NCBI RefSeq assembly: GCF_036002505.1
Contig: NZ_DASYTH010000362.1
Location: 1 to 64,000, forward strand
Direction: 5' to 3'
Source: DASYTH01 sp036002505
GTDB taxonomy: Bacteria > Actinomycetota > Actinomycetes > Mycobacteriales > Pseudonocardiaceae
DNA length: 64,000 nt
Shown here piece after piece: positions 18,069 to 26,104 of this stretch; within the stretch, counting starts at the first letter, position 1, and every line of letters begins with the position of its first letter. The notes beneath the pieces were generated by a model, which worked only from the letters and a program-made list of their open reading frames with translations, was not told the origin of the DNA and ran no database searches. The position numbers and the translations under genes are program-made.

Positions 18069-18907
18069 GCCGCGAAGACGTCCTGGTTACGGCCCAGTGG
18101 GCCGAGGAGAACCTCGAAACCCCCGGAGTGGTGTTCGTCGAGGTCGACGAGGACACCGCCGCCTACGACACCGGCCACATCCCGGGTGCGGTGAAGCTGG
18201 ACTGGAAGACGGAGCTGCAGGACCCGGTGCGCCGGGACTTCGTCGACCGGGCCGGCTTCGAGAAACTGCTGTCCGCCAAGGGAATCGCCAACAGCGACAC
18301 GGTGATCCTGTACGGCGGCAACAACAACTGGTTCGCCGCGTACGCGTACTGGTACTTCAAGCTGTACGGCCACGGCCCGGTCAAGCTGCTCGACGGCGGC
18401 CGCAAGAAGTGGGAGCTGGACGGGCGCCCGCTGGTCTCCGACCCGGCCAAGCGGGACGAGACCAGTTACCTGGCCAAGGAGCAGGACACCACCATCCGGG
18501 CGTTCCGGGACGAGGTGGTGGCCTCGATCAACGCCAAGAACCTGGTCGACGTGCGCTCGCCGGACGAGTTCTCCGGCAAGCTCCTCGCCCCCGCGCACCT
18601 GCCGCAGGAGCAGGCGCAGCGGGCCGGGCACATCCCGTCGGCGATCAACGTGCCGTGGAGCAAGGCGGCCAACGAGGACGGCACGTTCCGGTCCGAAGCG
18701 GAGCTGCGCGAGCTGTACCAGGAGGCCGGCATCGACGAGTCGAAGTCGACCATCGCCTACTGCCGCATCGGCGAGCGCTCCTCGCACACCTGGTTCGCCC
18801 TGCACGAGCTGCTCGGCCACGGCGACGTGAAGAACTACGACGGATCGTGGACCGAGTACGGCTCGCTGGTCGGCGTGCCGGTGGAGATCGGCCCGGGCAC
18901 TCACTGA
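18065..18907 (+). CDS. Thiosulfate sulfurtransferase (rhodanese), CysA2/SseA type
   Basis: 280 residues with two rhodanese domains. The C-terminal domain carries the active-site loop CRIGERS with the persulfide-forming Cys, and VDVRSPDEFSGK opens that domain. It transfers sulfane sulfur from thiosulfate to a thiol acceptor in the cytoplasm. It is the counterpart of mycobacterial cysA2, which is likewise followed by a DUF1416 gene. Confidence 0.95.
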   Translation: MSREDVLVTAQWAEENLETPGVVFVEVDEDTAAYDTGHIPGAVKLDWKTELQDPVRRDFVDRAGFEKLLSAKGIANSDTVILYGGNNNWFAAYAYWYFKLYGHGPVKLLDGGRKKWELDGRPLVSDPAKRDETSYLAKEQDTTIRAFRDEVVASINAKNLVDVRSPDEFSGKLLAPAHLPQEQAQRAGHIPSAINVPWSKAANEDGTFRSEAELRELYQEAGIDESKSTIAYCRIGERSSHTWFALHELLGHGDVKNYDGSWTEYGSLVGVPVEIGPGTH

Positions 18908-18920
18908 GAAGGAGTACACA

Positions 18921-19226
18921 ATGGACGGATGCGGTGCGCCGGAGCAGACAGCCGAGCTGCCGGTCAATGTCGACGTCGAGAAGGAGACCGTGCTGAACGG
19001 GAAGGTGACCGCGGGAGGGTCACCCGTCGGCGGCGCGTTCGTCCGGCTGCTCGACGCCGGCGGTGAGTTCACCGCCGAGGTGGTGTCCTCTTCGGACGGT
19101 CACTTCCGGTTCTTCGCCGCGCCGGGCGAGTGGACGGTGCGCGCGCTGCACCGCACCGGCACCGGCGAGACCAAGGTGTCCGCGGCCGGCCCTGGTCTGC
19201 ACCCGGTGGCGGTCTCGGTCGCCTGA
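18921..19226 (+). CDS. DUF1416 protein (SseC-like)
   Basis: 101 residues beginning MDGCGAPEQ with a beta-rich carboxypeptidase-regulatory-like fold (GKVTAGGSPVGGAFVRLLD, GHFRFFAAPGEWTVRAL). The family is found almost always directly after a rhodanese gene and is linked to sulfur metabolism, but its activity is unknown. It starts 13 bases after the rhodanese stop with AAGGAG upstream and is the last gene before a strong terminator. Confidence 0.88.
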   Translation: MDGCGAPEQTAELPVNVDVEKETVLNGKVTAGGSPVGGAFVRLLDAGGEFTAEVVSSSDGHFRFFAAPGEWTVRALHRTGTGETKVSAAGPGLHPVAVSVA

Positions 19227-19242
19227 CCCTCCGCCTCACATG

Positions 19243-19279
19243 AAGCCCGCGTGGTGGTCCTCCACCGCGCGGGCTTTTT
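19243..19279 (+). terminator. Rho-independent terminator after the sulfur operon
   Basis: The arm AAGCCCGCGTGGTGG pairs with CCACCGCGCGGGCTT (one mismatch) around a 4-base loop and is followed by a run of five T. It is 17 bases after the DUF1416 stop. Confidence 0.9.
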
Positions 19280-19368
19280 GCGTTGCGAACCCGTTATCAA
19301 CCTTGCGGATGTCCCCGCGTCTTTTCTGGTGCAGGGCCCAGAGAGCCCAAGACTTGAGGGGAAATCCA

Positions 19369-20004
19369 ATGAAAGCAAGGAAATTTGGCGTGCGCATGGC
19401 CGTGGTCGGCATGCTCGCGGCCGTCGCCACGGGGGTGGCCGGGGTGGCCGGCGCTGGGGTCGCGTCGGCGTGCATCGCACAGCCGGCCCGTTCGGAGTCG
19501 TTTGCCGCGAGCCTGCCCCAGGTCTGGCCCGGGCAGCACGGGCCGACGGTGGTGGGCCTCCAGCTCGCGCTGCGCCGGCTCGGCTACCCACTGGAGGGCA
19601 CCGGGTTCTACGGGGTGCACACGCTCGTGGCGGTGCACGACTACCAGGTCAAGCACGGCATCAAGGGCAGCGGCATCGTCGGCTCGCGGACCTGGCAGGC
19701 GCTGGTCGGCGGCAAGCCCGCGGTACAGACCCACGCCGGACCACTGACCAACCCCGGTCTGCAGCCGGGCGCCCGCGACCAGCAAACGATGTGGCTCCTG
19801 GCCAACGCGCTGGAGCGGATCCACCCCTACGGCGACTTCGTCGTGCATCAGCCGGAGGTTCCCGAAACCTACGGACCGCAGTGGCAGGCGCAGGTCAAGG
19901 ACTTCCAGCGGCGGGCCGGGATCAAGGCCAGCGGCATCGTCGGGCCGAGGACCTGGCAGGCGCTGTACTCGGTGGTCTCCATCGAGGGCGGCTGGGGCTG
20001 CTGA
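19369..20004 (+). CDS. Secreted protein with two peptidoglycan-binding domains
   Basis: 211 residues: a signal peptide (about 1-35, ending ASACIA), then two PG_binding_1 modules, GPTVVGLQLALRRLGY...GIVGSRTWQAL and QVKDFQRRAGIKASGIVGPRTWQAL. It has no catalytic domain, so it probably binds wall peptidoglycan without cutting it. The ATG at 19369 follows GAGGGGAAATCCA. It starts about 90 bases after the terminator and so is a separate unit. Confidence 0.87.
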   Translation: MKARKFGVRMAVVGMLAAVATGVAGVAGAGVASACIAQPARSESFAASLPQVWPGQHGPTVVGLQLALRRLGYPLEGTGFYGVHTLVAVHDYQVKHGIKGSGIVGSRTWQALVGGKPAVQTHAGPLTNPGLQPGARDQQTMWLLANALERIHPYGDFVVHQPEVPETYGPQWQAQVKDFQRRAGIKASGIVGPRTWQALYSVVSIEGGWGC

Positions 20005-20065
20005 CCCCGCTCCGGGCCGGTGGTGCTTGCGGGCACGCCGGCCCCCGGCGGCTAAAGTCTCCCGG

Positions 20066-20164
20066 GTGGACTGGTTCTTCACCGCGCTGCTGGTGATCTT
20101 CGTGTTGACCACCGCGGCGGCGGCCGTCGTCGCCGCCCGCCGCCTCTACAGTGGACAGTCATGA
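20066..20164 (+). CDS. Small membrane protein (32 aa) coupled to nitrobindin
   Basis: GTG at 20066 opens a 32-codon frame, MDWFFTALLVIFVLTTAA followed by AAVVAARRLYSGQS: one transmembrane helix with a basic C-terminal end. Its TGA overlaps the ATG of the next gene (ATGA), which supports real translation. Function unknown. Confidence 0.6.
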   Translation: MDWFFTALLVIFVLTTAAAAVVAARRLYSGQS

Positions 20165-20787
20165 CCTCGTCGGAGAGCAGCGGGGACGCCGCCATCCGCG
20201 CGGCCGCCGAGCGCGCCGAGACGACCCGGCGCCGCAACCTCCCGTGGTGGGACGATCTGCCGATTCCCAACGACACGGCCAACCTGCGCGAGGGCCCGGA
20301 CCTCAACGAGGCGTGCCTGCCGCTGCTGCCCCTGGTCGGCGTCTGGCGCGGCGAAGGCGAGGTCGTCTACCCCTCCATCGAGGGCCCGTTCCGGTTCGCC
20401 CAGCAGATCACCATCGCTCACGACGGCCGCCCGTTCCTCACCCACGAGGCCCGCGCCTGGCTCATCGACGCCGACGGCAACGTGATCCGCCCCGCCGCCC
20501 GCGAAACCGGCTGGTGGCGCCCCCAACCCGACGACACCATCGAGCTGCTCCTCGCTCACTCCTCCGGCGTCATCGAGATCCACTACGGCACCCCGCGCAC
20601 CCCCACCTCCTGGGAGCTCGCCACCGACACCATCGTGCGCACCGCCACCGCCAAAGAGGTCAACGCCGCCAAACGCCTCTACGGCCTGGTCAACAACGGC
20701 GACCTCGCCTACGTCGAAGAACGCGCCATGATGGGCCACCCCATGCAACCCCACACCTCCGCCTACCTCCGCCGCGTCGTCGGCTAA
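20161..20787 (+). CDS. Nitrobindin-like heme protein (FABP family)
   Basis: 208 residues with a lipocalin-like ten-stranded barrel of the nitrobindin/THAP4 type. The family signature is GVWRGEGEV (about residue 60), and the C-terminal QPHTSAYLRR supplies the conserved heme-ligand region. Related proteins bind ferric heme and isomerise peroxynitrite to nitrate. It corresponds to M. tuberculosis Rv0813c and sits in the same neighbourhood. It overlaps the converging ATPase gene by 4 bases. Confidence 0.9.
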   Translation: MTSSESSGDAAIRAAAERAETTRRRNLPWWDDLPIPNDTANLREGPDLNEACLPLLPLVGVWRGEGEVVYPSIEGPFRFAQQITIAHDGRPFLTHEARAWLIDADGNVIRPAARETGWWRPQPDDTIELLLAHSSGVIEIHYGTPRTPTSWELATDTIVRTATAKEVNAAKRLYGLVNNGDLAYVEERAMMGHPMQPHTSAYLRRVVG

Positions 20788-22043
20788 CCCGCCCACAACG
20801 CCGACACCGGCACCGCCCAGATCCGCTCGCCCATCGGCAGGGTCTGTGTCCCGGTGTGGATCACCAGCCCGGTCCGGAACCGTTCACCCAGCCGGTCCCG
20901 CACCATGGCCAGATGCCTGGCATGCCGGATGCTCGGCGTGGCCGTCAGCTTGATCTCGATCCCAGCCACGTCACCCAACCGGCGATCCTCGACGATCAGG
21001 TCGACCTCGGCCCCGTCGCGGTCCCGGAAGTACGACAGATCAACGCTGCGCTCGCTCCAGGTCGCCTGCTTGAGCACCTCGTTCGTCACGAACGTGTCGA
21101 ACAGTGCGCCGGCCGCGACACCGTCCGCAGCCGGCCCGAAGTCCCCCTGGCCGACCCCGCACAGATCCGCCGCCAGCCCGGTGTCCACGAGCACCACCTT
21201 GGGCCGGCGCTTTGCCCTCGTCGTGATGCTGGTCGACCATGCTGGTAGCAGCGTCACCAGATGCAGTGCCTCCAGTAGCGCCAGATAGTTCGACGCCGTT
21301 TCACTACCGACCTCGGCATCTCCCGCGACGCCACTGACCACCAGTTCCTGCCCGGTCCGCGCGGCCAGTAGCCGCAGCAGCCGCCGGAGCTCAGACTCCA
21401 TTCGAATCTCGGCAAGCGGCCGCAGCGCCTCACGGGAGACCACGTCCTGCACGTAGGCTTCGAACCAGTTCCGGCGCTGCCGCTCGCTGAGATCTTCGGT
21501 CACCACCTCGGGAAAACCGCCCTGGAGAAGCACGCTGATCAGTTCCGACCGGGGCATGGGCCGCACCTTGCCCGGCCAGGCCGACGGCTCGAAGAGACGG
21601 TCCACGAACGTCTCCTGGATGCCGTGCCGGTCACCCTTCGACAGCGGCCACAGCTGCAACCGGCCGGCCCGACCGGCCAAGGTTTCCGGCAGTCGCTTGT
21701 CCGCCAGGTAGTTGGCCGAGCCGGTCAGCAGCAGCTGACCCCGCGTCCGGTCCCGGTCGGCCGCCTGTTTGACCGCCAGCAGAAACCCGCGCCCAGCCCG
21801 CTGAAACTCGTCGATCGCAGCCGGACGCGGTAGAGCGTCGACGAACCCGACCGGATCCTCCACGGCGCGGGTGAGCACGGCCTCGTCGTAGAAACTGAAC
21901 CAAGCCGGATCGGGTAGCTCAAGCAGGTCCCGCACCAGCGTCGTCTTACCGGTCTGCCGCGCGCCACCGAGCAGGACGACGCGGAACGAGCTCAGCAACT
22001 CGTCGACTCTCGGCACCGCGTTCCGCCGCACGAGTCCCGACAC
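20784..22043 (-). CDS. ATP-binding protein with AAA_14 and DUF4143 domains
   Basis: 419 residues: Walker A GGARQTGKTTL (about 32-42), Walker B-like PAAIDEFQRAG, sensor LLTGSANYL, then a C-terminal DUF4143 domain with the nuclease-like signature SYFRDRDGAEVDLIVED and GIEIKLTAT. These proteins are common accessory ATPases of unknown role. It interrupts the conserved nitrobindin-pabC order, which suggests acquisition. Three 18-bp direct repeats lie just upstream. It is convergent with nitrobindin, stops overlapping. Confidence 0.88.
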   Translation of the reverse strand: MSGLVRRNAVPRVDELLSSFRVVLLGGARQTGKTTLVRDLLELPDPAWFSFYDEAVLTRAVEDPVGFVDALPRPAAIDEFQRAGRGFLLAVKQAADRDRTRGQLLLTGSANYLADKRLPETLAGRAGRLQLWPLSKGDRHGIQETFVDRLFEPSAWPGKVRPMPRSELISVLLQGGFPEVVTEDLSERQRRNWFEAYVQDVVSREALRPLAEIRMESELRRLLRLLAARTGQELVVSGVAGDAEVGSETASNYLALLEALHLVTLLPAWSTSITTRAKRRPKVVLVDTGLAADLCGVGQGDFGPAADGVAAGALFDTFVTNEVLKQATWSERSVDLSYFRDRDGAEVDLIVEDRRLGDVAGIEIKLTATPSIRHARHLAMVRDRLGERFRTGLVIHTGTQTLPMGERIWAVPVSALWAG

Positions 22044-22052
22044 AGACCCGCC

Positions 22053-22115
22053 CTAACCGACAAAACGCGGAGAACCTAGCCGACAAGACGCGGTTTTCTA
22101 ACCGGCAGAACGCGG
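22053..22115. repeat. Three 18-bp direct repeats upstream of the DUF4143 ATPase
   Basis: CTAACCGACAAAACGCGG (22053-22070), CTAGCCGACAAGACGCGG (22076-22093) and CTAACCGGCAGAACGCGG (22098-22115), at spacings of 23 and 22 bases, about two helical turns. They fill the gap between pabC and the ATPase and look like a regulator's iterated site. Confidence 0.75.
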
Positions 22116-22117
22116 TG

Positions 22118-22960
22118 TCAGTACTCGGACTCGTAGAGGGCGCTGAGCTCGGTGTGGAGGGCAGGGACGTCGGGGAGGGGGGTGCCGTCGAGGGTATGCA
22201 CGCGGGTGACCTTGCGGACGCTGGAGGCCAGGTAGAGGCCGTCGGCGGAGAGCAGGTCGGCGAGGCGGAGGGGCTCGGTTTTGGTGCTCCAGCCGGCTTT
22301 CTCGGCGGCCCGGAAGAGGGCGGCCTGGGTGGTGCCGGGGAGGATGCCGAGGCTGGGCGGCGGGGTGCGCAGGGTGTTGCCGTCGGCCACTACGACGGTC
22401 GAGGTGGGGCCTTCGAGGACGGAGCCGTCGGCGGCCAGGAAGATCGCCTCTTGGGCGCCGCGGGCCTCGGCGTGACGGAGGGCGGCCATGTTGACCGCGT
22501 AGGACAGCGTCTTGGCGCCGAGGAGGAGCCAGGGGGCGCGGGCGACGACGTCGGGGTGGAAGCCGCGGTCGAGGGTGACGGCGGCGACGCCGGTGGCGCG
22601 GTTGCGGAGCACCTTGTCGGCGATGGGGAAACCGAAGGCGTAGCCGGTGGGCGTGCCGTCGCCGCCTTCGACGCCGCGGGTGTAGATCAACCGCAGCGCC
22701 ATCTCGGCGTCGCCCCGCCAGGCGCCGAGGACGGCCTCGACGCAGTGCTCCCAGGCGGACCGGTCCGGCACCGGCAGGTCCATCAGTTCCGCCGAGCGGG
22801 CCAGCCGGTCCAGGTGCGGGCCGAGCTCGCGCGGCTGGCCGTCCACCACCAGCACGGTCTCGAACACGCCGTCGCCGCGGAGCAGGCCGAGATCATCGAC
22901 CCGGATCCACGGCTGCTCGGGGTCGACCAGGGTCCCGTCAAGCATCGCCAGCACGCGCAT
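22118..22960 (-). CDS. pabC: Aminodeoxychorismate lyase / class IV aminotransferase
   Basis: 280 residues of PLP fold-type IV. The Schiff-base Lys is in LLLGAKTLSYAVNM, and the PLP-binding segment is AADGSVLEGPTSTV. The N-terminal LLRGDGVFETVLV is typical of PabC, which makes p-aminobenzoate for folate; a branched-chain or D-amino acid transaminase cannot be excluded by sequence alone. The position next to nitrobindin matches Rv0812. Confidence 0.85.
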   Translation of the reverse strand: MRVLAMLDGTLVDPEQPWIRVDDLGLLRGDGVFETVLVVDGQPRELGPHLDRLARSAELMDLPVPDRSAWEHCVEAVLGAWRGDAEMALRLIYTRGVEGGDGTPTGYAFGFPIADKVLRNRATGVAAVTLDRGFHPDVVARAPWLLLGAKTLSYAVNMAALRHAEARGAQEAIFLAADGSVLEGPTSTVVVADGNTLRTPPPSLGILPGTTQAALFRAAEKAGWSTKTEPLRLADLLSADGLYLASSVRKVTRVHTLDGTPLPDVPALHTELSALYESEY

Positions 22961-22999
22961 GCCACGAGCCTACTGCCCGCCCAGGAATACGATCGGGGC

Positions 23000-23437
23000 G
23001 TGGAGACCGCGACCGGACGGGCGGCACTGCGCGAGACGCTCCATCAGCGCGGGATGCGCATGACGCCGCAGCGCCAGTTCGTCCTCGACGCACTGCTGGA
23101 TCTCGGGCACGCCACGCCCGAGCAGATCTGCCACCACGTGCAGCGCAGCACGCCCACGGTGAACATCACCACGATCTACCGGACGCTGGAGCTGCTGGAG
23201 AGCCTCGGCGTCGTGCGGCACACCCACCTCGGGCACGGCGCGCCCAGCTACTCCGTCCACGAGCACCAGCACGTGCACCTGGTCTGCCATGAGTGCGGCC
23301 GGGTCGAGGAGGTGCCGCTGAGGATCATGGACGAGTTAGCCGGAACACTGCGCGCCACCTACGGGTTCGAACTGGATGCCAGCCACCTCGCGCTGTCCGG
23401 CCGGTGCCGGGAGTGCTCGGCAAGGGAGCCCCATTGA
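23000..23437 (+). CDS. Fur-family metalloregulator
   Basis: A 145-residue repressor: winged helix (MRMTPQRQFVLDALLDLGHATPEQI), then a metal-binding dimerization domain with HEHQHVHLVCHECG and a second Cys pair CRECS for structural zinc. It could sense iron, zinc or peroxide; the sequence does not decide. The GTG at 23000 gives the normal length, although the frame runs open far upstream. It is divergent from pabC and coupled to ygfZ by a TTGA overlap. Confidence 0.88.
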   Translation: METATGRAALRETLHQRGMRMTPQRQFVLDALLDLGHATPEQICHHVQRSTPTVNITTIYRTLELLESLGVVRHTHLGHGAPSYSVHEHQHVHLVCHECGRVEEVPLRIMDELAGTLRATYGFELDASHLALSGRCRECSAREPH

Positions 23438-24546
23438 CCTCACCGATTCTCGAGCTGCCCGGCGCCGTCGCGGCCGCGGAGGGCTCGCCGGACGGGGCCG
23501 TGCCGTGGCACTTCGGCGACCCGTTCGCCGAGCAGCGGGCGGCCGCGCGCACGGTGGCCGTGGTGGACCGCTCGCACCGCGAGGTGATCGCGGTGACCGG
23601 CGAGGAGCGGCTGTCCTGGCTGCACCTGGTGATCTCCCAGCACGTCACGGAGCTGGCCGAGGGCGCCGGCACGGAGGCCCTGGTGCTGGACAGCCAGGGC
23701 CGGGTGGACGCGCACATGGTGCTCGCGCACGCCGCCGGCACGGTCTGGCTGGACACCGAGCGCGGCGCGGCGGCGACCGGCGCCCGCGGGGAACCCCAGT
23801 CGCTGCGGGCATATCTGGACGCCATGCGATTCTGGTCCAAAGTGGACGTTGTGGACGCGACCGCGGACCGGGCGCTGCTCTCCGTGATCGGGCCGGAGGT
23901 GCCGGCGTTGCTGGAGCGGGTGGGGCTCGCGGTCCCGGCCGGGCCGTACGCGGTGACCGGCGGCGAGGCGCTGGTGCGCCGGATGCCGTGGCCCGGTGCC
24001 GACGCGGCCGATCTCCTTGTCCCGCGGGCGGAGCTGCCGGCGTGGTGGGCGCGGCTGACCGGGGGCGGCGCGCGGCCGATGGGCAGCTGGGGGTTCGAGG
24101 CGCTGCGGGTGGAGTCGGTGCGGGCCCGGCTCGGCGTGGACACCGACGAGCGCACGATCCCGCACGAGGCCGGCTGGGTGCACGTGGCCGCGCACGTGGC
24201 GAAGGGCTGCTACCGCGGCCAGGAGACGGTGGCCAAGGTGCACAACATCGGCCGGCCGCCGCGCTCGCTGCTGCTGCTGCACCTGGACGGCTCGGCGGAG
24301 GCGCTGCCGGAGACCGGGGACCCGGTGCGGCTCGGTGAGCGGACCGTCGGCCGGGTCGGCACCGTCGCCCAGCACCACGAGCTCGGCCCGGTCGCACTGG
24401 CGCTGGTCAAGCGCTCGGTGCCGCTCGACGCCGAGCTGCTGGCCGGCGCCGAGGACCGCACGGCGCAGGCGGCCATCGATCCTGACTCCGCCCCCGAGGA
24501 CACCCCGGGCCTCGGTCGAGAGGCCGCGCGCAGGCTCCACGGGTAG
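23434..24546 (+). CDS. ygfZ: YgfZ/GcvT-family folate-binding protein
   Basis: 370 residues with the family signature KGCYRGQET (about residue 264) and a GcvT-like fold. YgfZ proteins use tetrahydrofolate to support iron-sulfur cluster assembly or repair. The TTG start overlaps the fur stop (TTGA), with GGGAG upstream; the GTG at 23413 is an alternative. Coupling to a Fur regulator fits a role in iron-sulfur homeostasis. Confidence 0.88.
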   Translation: MTSPILELPGAVAAAEGSPDGAVPWHFGDPFAEQRAAARTVAVVDRSHREVIAVTGEERLSWLHLVISQHVTELAEGAGTEALVLDSQGRVDAHMVLAHAAGTVWLDTERGAAATGARGEPQSLRAYLDAMRFWSKVDVVDATADRALLSVIGPEVPALLERVGLAVPAGPYAVTGGEALVRRMPWPGADAADLLVPRAELPAWWARLTGGGARPMGSWGFEALRVESVRARLGVDTDERTIPHEAGWVHVAAHVAKGCYRGQETVAKVHNIGRPPRSLLLLHLDGSAEALPETGDPVRLGERTVGRVGTVAQHHELGPVALALVKRSVPLDAELLAGAEDRTAQAAIDPDSAPEDTPGLGREAARRLHG

Positions 24547-24561
24547 TGCGAGGATCGGCCT

Positions 24562-25416
24562 ATGTCACCGTCGACACCACGACCCGGCGCGCACGGCACG
24601 TTGATCACGGTCGCGCCCACCGGAGCCGAGCACGCCAAAGCCGACGTGCCGAACCTGCCGGTCACGCTGGAGGAGCTGGTCAGCACCGCCCGGGACTGCG
24701 AGCGGGTGGGCGCGGCGATGATCCACGTGCACATCCGCGGCGCGGACACCCGTCCGACACTGGATCTGGTGCGGCTCAGGGAGACCGTGGCCGCGCTGCG
24801 CGAGCAGACCGGCCTCGTGGTGCAGCTGTCCACCGGCGGCGCGGTCACCGACCCGGAGGCGGACCGGCTGGCCGTGCTGGACGCCCTGCCGGACTCGGCG
24901 TCCTGCACGATGGGCACGGTCAACTTCGGCGACGACGTGTTCCTGAACCGCTGGGAGTTCGTGGTCGAGCTGCACAGACGCATGCGGGACCGCGGCATCG
25001 TGCCCGAGTACGAGATCTTCGACGTCGGGCAGCTGGCGAGCCTGCGCCGGCTGCTCGACGAGCATGGCCTGCCGGCCGGCGGGCACGTGCACGTCGACCT
25101 CGTGATGGGCGTGCCGGGCGGGATGCCGGGCGACGCCGAGACACTCGTCGCGGCGCTGCGGGCGATCCCGGACGGAGCCACGTTCTCGGCCACCGGGATC
25201 GGGCGGACCAGCCTTCCGGTCATGTTCGCCTCGCTCGCCGCGGGCGGGCACCTGCGGGTCGGGATGGAGGACACGGTCTCCTACGCCCGCGGCGAGCGGG
25301 TCAGGGACAACGCCCAGCTGGTAGCCCGGGCCGCCGGCCTGGCCCGGATCGCCCAGCGCCCGCCGCTGCCCGCCGCCGAGGTGCGGAAGCTGCTCGGCGT
25401 AGCAATGAACAACTGA
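24562..25416 (+). CDS. BKACE-family beta-keto acid cleavage enzyme (DUF849)
   Basis: A 284-residue TIM-barrel protein of the 3-keto-5-aminohexanoate cleavage family. These Zn enzymes condense a beta-keto acid with acetyl-CoA and cleave it. The metal motif HVHIRG (about residue 55) and the HVHVDLVMG strand are present. Substrate unknown. It starts 15 bases after ygfZ and may share its transcript. Confidence 0.88.
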   Translation: MSPSTPRPGAHGTLITVAPTGAEHAKADVPNLPVTLEELVSTARDCERVGAAMIHVHIRGADTRPTLDLVRLRETVAALREQTGLVVQLSTGGAVTDPEADRLAVLDALPDSASCTMGTVNFGDDVFLNRWEFVVELHRRMRDRGIVPEYEIFDVGQLASLRRLLDEHGLPAGGHVHVDLVMGVPGGMPGDAETLVAALRAIPDGATFSATGIGRTSLPVMFASLAAGGHLRVGMEDTVSYARGERVRDNAQLVARAAGLARIAQRPPLPAAEVRKLLGVAMNN

Positions 25417-25483
25417 CCAGTTCGGTGGCCACTTTTCGGTAGCCGGACTGGCGTAGACCATCCGGTTCCCGGAAGATGTCCGC

Positions 25484-26056
25484 GTGATCGAAGTCCGTCC
25501 GGGTGGTCGCAGGCGCATCGACCGCGTGCTCTCGCCGGACTACCTCGCCGACCTCGACCGGTTGGACCTGGCCGAGGTGCGGGCCCGGCGGGACGACGCC
25601 GCGCAGGAGGAGACCGACCTGTCCTACCTGCGCCGGCTGCTGCACGGCCGCATCGACATCGTGCGGGCCGAGCTGAAACGCCGCGCCGAGGGCGGCTCCG
25701 GCAGCGTGGTCGACCAGCTCGCCACGATCCTCGCGGACAACGCGGTCGCCCCGGCCACCGGCTCCGGCCGGCACCAGACCCTCGAGCCGTCCCGCGCCGA
25801 GGCGCACCGCCGCCACATCGAGGCCCTGGTCTCCGACGCCGACCTCTCCGACGTCGGCGCCCTCCCCGACGACCGCCTCGACCTCGCCCTGCGCACCTAC
25901 GTCGCCGAAGAAGCCTCCGTCTCCCAGCGCCGCCGCGAAGTCCAGGCCGTCATGGACCACCTCAACGCCGAGATCGGCAACCGCTACAAGGCGGGTAGTG
26001 CCTCGGTCGACGACCTTCTCGCCGCCGAGCGGGCCCGCCGGGACGACATGCCCTGA
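25484..26056 (+). CDS. RsiG-like c-di-GMP-binding anti-sigma factor
   Basis: 190 residues, mostly charged helices that could form an antiparallel coiled coil. Streptomyces RsiG, which holds sigma WhiG when bound to c-di-GMP, has two copies of E(X)3S(X)2R(X)3Q(X)3D. Here the second copy is exact (E143, S147, R150, Q154, D158). The first, E43-S47-R50-H54-D58, has His instead of Gln. I therefore infer an RsiG homologue that controls sporulation genes. WhiG is not in the window. Its stop codon lies inside an intergenic palindrome. Confidence 0.75.
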   Translation: MIEVRPGGRRRIDRVLSPDYLADLDRLDLAEVRARRDDAAQEETDLSYLRRLLHGRIDIVRAELKRRAEGGSGSVVDQLATILADNAVAPATGSGRHQTLEPSRAEAHRRHIEALVSDADLSDVGALPDDRLDLALRTYVAEEASVSQRRREVQAVMDHLNAEIGNRYKAGSASVDDLLAAERARRDDMP

Positions 26057-26104
26057 AGGCCGCCTTCGAGACGTTGAGTGCCCCGAAGGCCGCCTTCAGG
26101 GCAT
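26048..26104. repeat. Intergenic palindrome pair (GAAGG-N-GCCTTC family), likely two-way terminator
   Basis: ATGCCCTGAAGG and CCTTCAGGGCAT form the outer arms; the inner part has two GAAGGCCGCCTTC hairpins. It lies between convergent genes and covers the stop of the RsiG-like gene. The same module occurs at 61121-61175. Confidence 0.8.
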
